This document shows, in pieces, positions 6,162 to 13,895 of a DNA stretch of 14,602 bases; position 1 is the stretch's first letter; the number at the start of each line of letters is the position of its first letter. Under the pieces are notes generated by a model. It was given only the letters and a program-made list of their open reading frames with translations, was not told the DNA's origin and ran no database searches. The position numbers and the translations under genes were made by a program. Source of the DNA: an uncultured Duncaniella sp. (GTDB lineage Bacteria; Bacteroidota; Bacteroidia; Bacteroidales; Muribaculaceae); assembly GCA_910586305.1 (NCBI GenBank), contig CAJUGS010000048.1, positions 1 through 14,602 on the forward strand. The letters run 5' to 3'.

Positions 6162-6761
6162 TTAAATCGGGTAGAATCCTTGTTTGTTGAACCGGTAGTA
6201 CATTTCGATGCGTTCCGGTGTGTCGTTTTCGAGCATTAATAACAGTTCTCTGGCAAATTCGAGGGTTGCCGAGCCGTTTGCCGTCACGATATTCTTGTCG
6301 CTGACAGCTTGGGCGTGAACATATCCATCGGTATTTGTATAGTTCTTGTCGCCCCAGAGCATTAGTTGTTCCGGTCCGTTGCCGGTATGTTTCACAGAAT
6401 TGAGAAAACCGTGTTTGGCCATGAATGAAGCCCCGTTGCAGATGGCGCCAACTATTTTACCTTTTTCAATTGCTTGTCGGACAATTGGCACAACTTCGTC
6501 GGCAATAGCTGTTTTCCAACCAAATCCACCGATAAGCACCAGTGCGGCGTAGTCATCAGGCATTGATGCAAAAGAATAGTCGGGCAAGGTGTGGAATCCA
6601 CCTATAGATTTGACAGGAGATAGGGTGGGGGCTAAAACTTTGTTTACATACTTCGGATGTTCCTTCAAGGCGTATTCATCTGATGCGACGGCCTGTGAGA
6701 GATACACGACTTCATGTGCGGCATAGTCCGGCAGCAGGAGATAGAGAATTTCGTTACTCAT
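6162..6761 (-). CDS. DJ-1/PfpI family protein
   Basis: 199 residues, normal for the single-domain DJ-1/PfpI (class I amidotransferase-like) superfamily. Members act as glyoxalases, deglycases, chaperones or peptidases, and the exact activity is not readable here. The nucleophile elbow is GAICNGASF with Cys at about 108. A conserved acidic residue that tunes this Cys is in PDYAAHE (about 16). VLIGGFGW and KHTGN are typical, and ANGSATLEFARELL matches the C-terminal helix. I chose ATG 6761 (MSNEILYLLLPDYAAHE) because the fold begins directly with this strand. An in-frame upstream ATG at 6839 would add 26 basic, non-conserved residues. AAACAATAAT before 6761 is a typical A-rich initiation region. 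Confidence 0.9.
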   Translation of the reverse strand: MSNEILYLLLPDYAAHEVVYLSQAVASDEYALKEHPKYVNKVLAPTLSPVKSIGGFHTLPDYSFASMPDDYAALVLIGGFGWKTAIADEVVPIVRQAIEKGKIVGAICNGASFMAKHGFLNSVKHTGNGPEQLMLWGDKNYTNTDGYVHAQAVSDKNIVTANGSATLEFARELLLMLENDTPERIEMYYRFNKQGFYPI

Positions 6762-6933
6762 ATTATTGTTTCCATTTTTTAAGTTGGGGAAGACTTGGCG
6801 CATCATGTACCTGACTCTCTTACAACCATTGCCAGACATTAACTCTACAATTAATGTGAGGACAAGTATAGTGTGATGGCATATTGCTCCCTATAATAAT
6901 TTGTCATCATATCGGACATGGCCGATTCATATG

Positions 6934-6941
6934 CAAATATA
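6934..6941 (-). promoter_or_regulatory. candidate -7 box upstream of the DJ-1 gene
   Basis: TATATTTG on the minus strand matches TAnnTTTG. The -33 position 19-20 bp upstream has no clear TTTG. If used, the leader would be about 165 nt to ATG 6761, and the longer start at 6839 would also be on the transcript. Confidence 0.35.
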
Positions 6942-6988
6942 GCAAAATTTCATAATACTGTAATATTTTCAATCCTGTCAGAAGATAA

Positions 6989-7025
6989 AAAATGGGCGTG
7001 CCGTTTTTTTCGGCACGCCCATTTT
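6989..7025 (-). terminator. strong terminator after the large protease-adhesin gene
   Basis: AAAATGGGCGTGCCG (6989-7003) and CGGCACGCCCATTTT (7011-7025) form a perfect 15-bp stem, with a loop of seven T on the plus strand. It begins 29 bp past the stop codon at 7054. The core is GC-rich and the outer A/T pairs supply the U-tract, so it could act in both directions. Confidence 0.85.
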
Positions 7026-7053
7026 CGATAGGGTCAGCAGGTGGTTGAGTCTT

Positions 7054-10000
7054 TTACTTTACCTCCACCTTATAGCCGGTGTGGCCGTTCTCGGTATAGA
7101 TGACAACAATGTGTACACCTGTCTTGAGATTCTCGAATTTCAGCTTGTCGGCAGCAGATTCAGAAGCTTCCTTCATGCCTGCAATGTCATAGATTTCCAC
7201 AAGCTTCACAGACTGTGTGTCGCCTGCAATCTCGATATTGCCGTTTTCAACGATAATCTTAGCCGAGCCGTCACCGATTTCTTTGATCGATGAGCTGGAC
7301 GAAGCGTCAAACACGAACGGTTCGTTAAGAGTACCCACCGGATCTTCCGCAAATCTAATGGTCTGGCTCAGGGTGTATTCACGATTCAAGTTGGTCGAGA
7401 GTACACGGAAGCTGATCTCGTCGCCGGGGTTACCGAATACGCTGATCATGGTCCATCCGTCAACACATACACCGATACCGCGGCATTCGTCATCGCAGAA
7501 AGCAGCTATTTCAAATTCTCCCTCTTTGGCCATGACGCCGCCTTCTTTTACAATCTGCGAGGTTATGGGCATTACAGAAGGATATTTGTGGCTTTCAAGA
7601 GTCCATGCAGCCTGTGTGTTCTGTCTTACGATGTTCTGTCGAGTATCGTTGCTTGACGGAATAGTGTTATAGTTGAAGCTCTTGACACTTGCGCTGAGAT
7701 ACATATAACCATGGCCCAGTTTGAGCTGTCTGAGGTCGCCAATCCAGTTGCCATTGGCATCGACCTGGGCAAAGCCCTCGCGGCCTACGATCATATCTCC
7801 CTCTTCGGCCTCAAGATTCATGAAGGCATCCGATATGGCGAGGCTGTTGTCTTCCATCGGGCAGCCGATCCAGTTCCAGCCACGGTTGAGAGTCACGGCT
7901 ACTGAGGGATCGAATGATACACCGTTAAGAGCCTTGTCTGTCTCTGCGCCGGAAGTAAACACCTTGTAGGCTTCAAGAGGATTCAGAGTGCTGAGGTTGC
8001 CTACGACTCCAAACTGGGGATCGCGGATGGCCTCTTCTGTCTGAGAAAGTATGCGGTCTACATTTTCGCTTATAATCGACTCGACAGGAACTTCATTTTC
8101 CACATTGTGTGAGATCCAGTTCCAACCTTCGGCGAGATCGTAGTTGACATTGGTCTTTCTCAGTTCATAGGTCATGCTCACAGGTTCCGAGAGATAGCCC
8201 TTGAACTCAGCGATTGCATTGATCGAGAGAGTGTCGTCATTCAGATTGAAGGGAGCTTCATAGGCGATTCTTGTTTCGCTTACGGCAGGATCTGAACCAT
8301 CGGTGGTATAGTAAATGGTCGAGCCTGCTGTCTCTGTCGACAGTTTGACGGTCTCAGAACGGTAGAGCTTAAATCCGTTGTCGTTTGCAGACGCAGGATT
8401 GAATACCCATACCGGGTGTTTACCTACGGGGATAGAATCGGCTGAAACAGCTCCGTTCGGGCGAACAAACACCGAGAAGGGGCTTGAAGTCACGCTGTCA
8501 GCATCGATATGGCGGAATGATGTGCCGTTTTCATTAAGCACATATGCATTTGTCATATCGTTGTCGTCGTTGTAAGCACCGTAGAGAGTGAACTTGCTGC
8601 CACGTATGCTCATTCCTTCGGCCACAGGAGTAAAGGCTACATCGTAAACAGTTTCATTGTCCGACGATTTGCCTGTGGCAATAAAGGTGACGGGGACTTT
8701 TGCAAAAGGAGCATGGACATTTGCCAGATAAGGCTGATTGGCCACGATACCTTCCGCAGCGGTGAATGCGTTGTCTTCAGAGCCGTTGAGCGAGAGGAGA
8801 GTGAGGGCATTCTCTGTGCGGGGAGTGAATTCCTCTCCATATACGAATGTATCGGGAGTGAATGGCAGGATAAGGCCTCTCCATCCGTCGTTGTCATCGC
8901 TGATGCTGCCGGGGATATCAACAGTCATTGAGACTTTGTGGCCTCCAAGGCTGAAGCTTGCGGGTGCGTTGAAGGGATAGCCGTCGGTGAGGACTATATC
9001 ACTGTCGGCCACACGTGAGCTGCCACGGTTGACAATGAGGTTGGTAGTTGTACCAAGATCCATAGCGCAGTTCTCGGACACATAGATGAGACAGTTGGGG
9101 TTCATGCCTCTGAATGCGTCTGCAGTGAGTCTTGCAGCTCCGGGAGCTCTTTTTACCGAGGCGTTTTCGCTACCTTCGGCCGACACACCGAGAAGGGTGA
9201 TGCTTGTAAGGTTGTTGCAACCGTCAAATGCACCGTCGCCGATAGACATTACGCCTGGCAGGGTCACAGAAGCAAGGTTGGAACATCCCGAGAAGACACC
9301 GGAACCTACGGCCACGACATTTTCAGGTACGACAACACTCTTGAGGTTGTCCATGTCGGCGAAGGCCTTTGCCGGAATCTCGGTATTTTCCATTTCGGAA
9401 AGATTGATTGTCTCCAGCGACTTGAACTTGTCGCGTATATCCGAGAATGCGGCTTCGTCAAGTTCACCGCTCACACCGATGTTGGTGATGTGTTTGGCAT
9501 CCTCTTCGCTCACGAGTTCAATGTCGCCTGACGAAAGCACTGAACCTTCGCTTACGACGATTGATGCTGTAATGTCAATCTTGATTGAACCCTGCAGGTT
9601 GCTGATTGTATAGACACCGTTTTCATCGGGCGAGAGCATGGTTTCGATATCGGTAAATTCCTGTTTGTCTCCGAATTTTGTCAATACGTGGCTCAGGCAT
9701 TTCACCTTAGCCTCAATGCCTGTGGCCTCTGAAACAACTTTGAACTTGTAGCTCTCACCTTCTTTAAAGAGGTTGGGACGGTCAGTTGAGCCGCTGACAA
9801 ACAAACTCATATCAGCACCTCGCCAGATATTGTTCTCGTTCAGATCCACAAACTCGGTCTTGATGCCGGCAGGACAATTTATTTCAATCGGGTAGTGGAA
9901 TACTACTCTGATTATGTGGTCCTGGGGATACTTGGCACTTCCGGGCTTATACTTTGGATCAAGTACAACAGAGTGCTGGCCATACTTCACAAAAGAAGAT

Positions 10001-13000
10001 GTCGTTGTGACATCTTCGTCGTTGTCATATAATTTGAAGGCTATCCCGGGACGGTAGGTGGGATTGTCCTTATATGATGTGGGAGTGAAGTTGGGAAGTC
10101 CGATGGACACATCGGTGGCACCATTTGAGACATCAATCTTGGTGAGCTGATTACGTGTGCTGTAGTTGAACGAACGTTCCGGATCAATCTGGATGTTGTA
10201 GTACACCTTAGATGTCGACATATTGAGCTCATTCCAGAATGTTGCTGCGCTGTAGTGGCTTTCAGCACCATTGGGCACCTCAAGTGTGATATTGGCGGTG
10301 TTTGCGGGGAACGGGCTCATATTTCCTGTGGCCGGAGGCGCTGTGGCTAAAGTGACAATCTTCGACAATCTGGCACACGATGAGAACGCATTGGCTCCGA
10401 CGTAGGTGACAGATGCGGGAATTGTGACCTCCGAGAGGCTGACGCAACGATAGAAGGCGTTCTCCTCAATGTTGACAAGGTTGGTGGGAAGGATAATCGA
10501 CTGAAGAGCGCTCTGCACAAATCCTGTAGTGGAGGCAAATGCCTTCGAGGGAATTGCATTGGCGAGGTCGCCGGAGCCCTTGATGGTGACATCGGCAAGG
10601 TCAAGTTCTACTATTGTGGACGAGTGTTTGCGGAATGCGTCGAAATCCTCGGATCTCATCACACCGATTACCTTCAGACGGGCAGGACACTGTGCTATCT
10701 TGGCATCAAGCTCGCCTTCCTTTACATTGACCACTGTGTAGGCGTCCGATCCCTTGGGGTTGACCTGGATGGATATCTCGAGGTCTTCCACCACGGCGGG
10801 GATGGAGAGATTTGCAACGGCGGCGTCAACAACCTTGTTGATACCGTTGACCGAAAGGGTGATGCGGTCGTCAACGGAAACGGGAGTGACTTTCAGTGTG
10901 AAAGGCATACCTCTTACCACCTGGGTGGCTCCGCCCTGGATCACTGCTCCTTCGACTTTTTGGGGCATACTTACATTGTAGTATACCACACGGTTGCCTA
11001 TGGCACTGATGCGGTCAGAGATGGTGTCGTTGTCGGCATTGACAAGGCTCCATTTCTTCTTGTCAAGAGAGGATACTATGCGGATGAGGTTGCCTTCGCG
11101 GATAGTGGATTCCTTTACCTGGCAAACGAAGTTGTTCGGAAGGTTGCCGAAATTGTATACACTGTTCCACACAACCGGTGAGATAAGCTCCTTGACGTTG
11201 CCATCTTTGTCGGTCAGAGCTGCACAGTAGTACTGGTCTGCATTTTCCGATGGAATTGAGAGTGCGTTTGCACGGATAGTGAACGACTTGCCTGCAACTA
11301 CGTTAACGACATCGGTGACAAGACCTACACCTCCGGCTGCACCGGTGATTTTCCAAGGAGAATCGGGCCATGTTGCTTCAGGTTGTTTGAAGTTGACATG
11401 GATGAATGTATTGCTGTTGATGACAGTCTTGAATACACCGTTTGCCCCGGCATAGAGGCGGGTGTTGTTGGCATATACCTCTACGGTTGCGTCGCCGTAA
11501 GAGTCTTCGGTTTCAACAGTGAATTCATACTGTGTACCCGGAGCTACTTCGGTGGAATCATCTGTAGGTGTGAATTTAACTCCTGCCACGTCCTGTAGGG
11601 ACACGCTGTAAGCTGTGGCCGGTTCCGGATTCTGCTCTTCGATGACCTTGAATTCGTTCCAGTATTCTTTTTTCTGATATGCTGCGGCTGCTCCTACGGG
11701 AACAATAAGCTTTGCTTTGGGGGTACCCTGAAAAACACACCAGTTCACCCATGCAACAGCTGAACGGCGGACAGTGACTTCTCTGAGGCCGCTGCAACCG
11801 AGGAAGATGTTGTATTCATAGGTGGCAACAGATGCAGGAATTTCTATAGAGGTCAGACCTGAATAGCTGAAACATCCGTTTTTAAGAGTAGTGATGTTTT
11901 TAGGCAGAATGACCTCGCGCAGTGTGCCGATTTTGCTAAGTGCATTCGACGGAATGGCATTTGCAGGGTTGGCACCGTTGGCTTTGATGCTGACTCCAGA
12001 GATGTCGAGTCTCGACAGCTTCATGCGGTCGCGCATGAAGTTGAAGTCGGTGGCGTCAAGTGTACCGTAGAGTGTCAGATCGGTGATAGTAGCTGTTTCA
12101 GTCTCGCTTAGGAGCTGTGACAGTTTGCCTGCTTGCACCCAGAGAGTACGTTTTGATACCACATCGGCGGCATTCTGTACGATTACAGATATGTTCTGAT
12201 CAGAAGTAACATTGCTGATGCTGTAGGTGTTGCCTCGGGGAGTCAGAATGAAGCCGTTTGCTTTCACTGTGACAACCTTGTCGGTTGACGCGGGCACGAC
12301 ATTGAATGAGAAGTCGCGACCCTTTATCACACGTGGTTCGGTGTAGGTGATTTCAACACCGTCGACGGCGGCGGGTAGATTGATATTGAAATAGGGAATG
12401 CTGTTTCCCTTTGCGCGCACTTCTCCTACTGTAATAAGGTCGTTTGCGACAGGCAGCCATTCGGTGGATGCATTGTCTTTTGTGACAAGGCGCACCACAT
12501 CGTCAGCTCCGATTACCGCGTCGGCGGGAACGGTACATGATATGTCGGTATATCTCAGCACCTGCAGTGACGACAGTCCGAAGCGTTTTCCTTCACAGAG
12601 AAGTCTCTTGAAGGTTCCGTCTGAGGAGAATAATGCCAGAGACACCATGCCCGAGAAACCGTTGTTGGAGATGTTCTTCAGAGCACCTACACGTGCGGTG
12701 AACGTAGTCCCGGGAAGGATGTCGGTGACATCGATGGTCATACCCGGCTGATTCTCGTCACTTGTAATATGTATCGGAGACCATTCGGTTGCTTTGGTGG
12801 CCGGTTTGATGTTGTAGACCACAGTGGTGAGATTGCTGAAATTATAGGGCTTGCTCATCGTGGGATTGAGTGCGTCAGAGGCATAGAAGCCGTCTGCGGC
12901 ACCGCCCCAACCCCAATTGATGTGGAGATACACGATAGGGCCCATGGCCTGGTAGCCGTCACAAACGAATGCATGACCGGCCGATACATCCTGGCCGCAG

Positions 13001-13848
13001 TAAAGCACGGGCCGGTTTTCATCAATCTCGTTAACGATCAGCGCATCCCATGAGTCGCGATCCATCTCACTGCCTTTCTTGTATGACACGCCGGCATCGT
13101 ATCCGAACATTGTCACAAGGGCAGAGGGAACCTTGACTTCAAATGCGCTTGAACTTGACATACCGAAGTCTGTGCCGATAGCAATAGCGGCATCGGCAAC
13201 AAGTGTGCCCACAGCATCGCCTTCAGCACCGGTGTATCCGCTCCGATAGTTGTCGTTGCGCATACTGCTCCAGTCATAGGTGGTGGCTTCACCGTCCTTT
13301 ACCAGAGAGGAAGGACGGTTGGCCGGGTATTGGTGGTATTTTAGAATTTCAGCCAGCGCTGTTCCCACACATCCCACGAGGGGACGGTTGGGAATCATGC
13401 TGTTGAAGGGTGCTTCCTGGCTCCAGGTCGGAGTGTTCAGCACCTTTTGTGCGCTCTGGGCCCTGGCAATGTTCTTTTTTGTCTTTGGGTTGGGAGCGGA
13501 TATGGTTGTTTCAAGAAGACGACCGGCTGCTTCCGGCATGGACTGTGGAATCCATGCCGAAGTGGTTGAGTAGGCCATGACCGGAAGAGCGGTGTCATCG
13601 GCCGAAACGACGATGAAGCCTTTTTCGTCTGTCGCATTGAAGACGTAGTAACGAGGAGTAGTGTCGATTTTATCGATATATGCCAATTTTAGAGCATTGG
13701 CATTCGCCAGACGTGACACGTCGACGTTTTGGAAAAAATCGGTGGCCACCACTTTCGCTTCCTCTGCTGTCAGTATGCCTCCATGCGCCAGCACGGGATA
13801 GAATATGCTGGCTGCAATGGTGAGCACCCGAAATATAGGTTTAAGCAT
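7054..13848 (-). CDS. giant secreted C10 cysteine protease with BspA-type LRR blocks
   Basis: 2264 residues. Order of parts: signal peptide (1-21, ending VLA-H); Spi-type propeptide (about 25-100, with KGFIVVSADDTALPVMAY); streptopain/C10 peptidase (about 135-345). The peptidase has Cys160 in LVGCVGTALAEILKYHQYP, His292 in AGHAFVCDGY, and NWGWGGAADGFYASDALNP, which closely follows SpeB. Then come beta-sandwich modules and three BspA-like (LRR_5) blocks, about 590-715, 1055-1195 and 1455-1580, with typical AIPSNALSKI and IPASVTYVGANAFSSCARLS. A Bacteroidales beta domain follows (about 1620-1815), a chitobiase-C-like domain (about 1826-1896, STIYYTTDGSDP), a paired GWNW region (1909, 1990) and a C-terminal tail (about 2185-2264) like type IX sorting domains. 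Typical C10 proteases are 350-850 residues, so this is a very large form. It is inferred to be secreted or surface-bound, activated by losing the propeptide, and to bind host or mucosal partners through the LRRs. Substrate unknown. Confidence 0.92.
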   Translation of the reverse strand: MLKPIFRVLTIAASIFYPVLAHGGILTAEEAKVVATDFFQNVDVSRLANANALKLAYIDKIDTTPRYYVFNATDEKGFIVVSADDTALPVMAYSTTSAWIPQSMPEAAGRLLETTISAPNPKTKKNIARAQSAQKVLNTPTWSQEAPFNSMIPNRPLVGCVGTALAEILKYHQYPANRPSSLVKDGEATTYDWSSMRNDNYRSGYTGAEGDAVGTLVADAAIAIGTDFGMSSSSAFEVKVPSALVTMFGYDAGVSYKKGSEMDRDSWDALIVNEIDENRPVLYCGQDVSAGHAFVCDGYQAMGPIVYLHINWGWGGAADGFYASDALNPTMSKPYNFSNLTTVVYNIKPATKATEWSPIHITSDENQPGMTIDVTDILPGTTFTARVGALKNISNNGFSGMVSLALFSSDGTFKRLLCEGKRFGLSSLQVLRYTDISCTVPADAVIGADDVVRLVTKDNASTEWLPVANDLITVGEVRAKGNSIPYFNINLPAAVDGVEITYTEPRVIKGRDFSFNVVPASTDKVVTVKANGFILTPRGNTYSISNVTSDQNISVIVQNAADVVSKRTLWVQAGKLSQLLSETETATITDLTLYGTLDATDFNFMRDRMKLSRLDISGVSIKANGANPANAIPSNALSKIGTLREVILPKNITTLKNGCFSYSGLTSIEIPASVATYEYNIFLGCSGLREVTVRRSAVAWVNWCVFQGTPKAKLIVPVGAAAAYQKKEYWNEFKVIEEQNPEPATAYSVSLQDVAGVKFTPTDDSTEVAPGTQYEFTVETEDSYGDATVEVYANNTRLYAGANGVFKTVINSNTFIHVNFKQPEATWPDSPWKITGAAGGVGLVTDVVNVVAGKSFTIRANALSIPSENADQYYCAALTDKDGNVKELISPVVWNSVYNFGNLPNNFVCQVKESTIREGNLIRIVSSLDKKKWSLVNADNDTISDRISAIGNRVVYYNVSMPQKVEGAVIQGGATQVVRGMPFTLKVTPVSVDDRITLSVNGINKVVDAAVANLSIPAVVEDLEISIQVNPKGSDAYTVVNVKEGELDAKIAQCPARLKVIGVMRSEDFDAFRKHSSTIVELDLADVTIKGSGDLANAIPSKAFASTTGFVQSALQSIILPTNLVNIEENAFYRCVSLSEVTIPASVTYVGANAFSSCARLSKIVTLATAPPATGNMSPFPANTANITLEVPNGAESHYSAATFWNELNMSTSKVYYNIQIDPERSFNYSTRNQLTKIDVSNGATDVSIGLPNFTPTSYKDNPTYRPGIAFKLYDNDEDVTTTSSFVKYGQHSVVLDPKYKPGSAKYPQDHIIRVVFHYPIEINCPAGIKTEFVDLNENNIWRGADMSLFVSGSTDRPNLFKEGESYKFKVVSEATGIEAKVKCLSHVLTKFGDKQEFTDIETMLSPDENGVYTISNLQGSIKIDITASIVVSEGSVLSSGDIELVSEEDAKHITNIGVSGELDEAAFSDIRDKFKSLETINLSEMENTEIPAKAFADMDNLKSVVVPENVVAVGSGVFSGCSNLASVTLPGVMSIGDGAFDGCNNLTSITLLGVSAEGSENASVKRAPGAARLTADAFRGMNPNCLIYVSENCAMDLGTTTNLIVNRGSSRVADSDIVLTDGYPFNAPASFSLGGHKVSMTVDIPGSISDDNDGWRGLILPFTPDTFVYGEEFTPRTENALTLLSLNGSEDNAFTAAEGIVANQPYLANVHAPFAKVPVTFIATGKSSDNETVYDVAFTPVAEGMSIRGSKFTLYGAYNDDNDMTNAYVLNENGTSFRHIDADSVTSSPFSVFVRPNGAVSADSIPVGKHPVWVFNPASANDNGFKLYRSETVKLSTETAGSTIYYTTDGSDPAVSETRIAYEAPFNLNDDTLSINAIAEFKGYLSEPVSMTYELRKTNVNYDLAEGWNWISHNVENEVPVESIISENVDRILSQTEEAIRDPQFGVVGNLSTLNPLEAYKVFTSGAETDKALNGVSFDPSVAVTLNRGWNWIGCPMEDNSLAISDAFMNLEAEEGDMIVGREGFAQVDANGNWIGDLRQLKLGHGYMYLSASVKSFNYNTIPSSNDTRQNIVRQNTQAAWTLESHKYPSVMPITSQIVKEGGVMAKEGEFEIAAFCDDECRGIGVCVDGWTMISVFGNPGDEISFRVLSTNLNREYTLSQTIRFAEDPVGTLNEPFVFDASSSSSIKEIGDGSAKIIVENGNIEIAGDTQSVKLVEIYDIAGMKEASESAADKLKFENLKTGVHIVVIYTENGHTGYKVEVK
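7057..7296 (-). other. type IX-like C-terminal sorting tail of the large protease
   Basis: The last 80 or so residues after a serine run (SSSSS): IIVENGNIEIAGDTQSVKLV, then EIYDIAGMK, LKTGVHIVVIYT and the ending GYKVEVK. The pattern of a V-x-IYDxxG strand, a LxxGVYxV-like strand and a terminal K-V-x-V strand is that of the Por/type IX sorting domain. The match is by eye. Confidence 0.6.
10219..12801 (-). repeat. tandem duplication of a large A-B-LRR module inside the protease gene
   Basis: Residues about 350-745 (11614-12801) and about 826-1210 (10219-11373) share the same order: a sandwich domain starting with W-S/D-P-I/W, a second sandwich with FNINLPAAVDGVEI or YYNVSMPQKVEGAVI, then a BspA LRR block ending in NEF or NEL after KEYW or ATFW. 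A linker sandwich (about 745-825, VSLQDVAGVKFTP) is related to the second sandwich. The copies have diverged at the sequence level, so the duplication is old. A third, partial copy (second sandwich + LRR) lies at about residues 1319-1555. Confidence 0.6.
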
Positions 13849-13895
13849 AAACGATGGTTGTTTGTATTTGATAATTTGGTTTATTAAATAGCGTA

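Noticed and set aside
4760..6761. A three-gene operon or defence island of the acidic protein, GNAT and DJ-1 genes
   Set aside because: Gaps are 152 and 167 bp, there are no shared motifs, and the latter two families are common in any genome; no effector, nuclease or sensor is present.
6762..6839. N-terminal extension of the DJ-1 protein from ATG 6839
   Set aside because: The 26 extra residues are basic and unlike the family's N-terminus, while ATG 6761 starts right at the first beta strand with a good A-rich leader.
9086..9613. Plus-strand open frame of 175 codons
   Set aside because: Antisense to the third LRR block and rich in Ser/Thr/Pro/Leu as expected from reading the LRR codons backwards.
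10624..11181. Plus-strand open frame of 185 codons inside the large protease gene
   Set aside because: Antisense to clear domain-bearing sequence, with no promoter or initiation context and low-information composition; a shadow.
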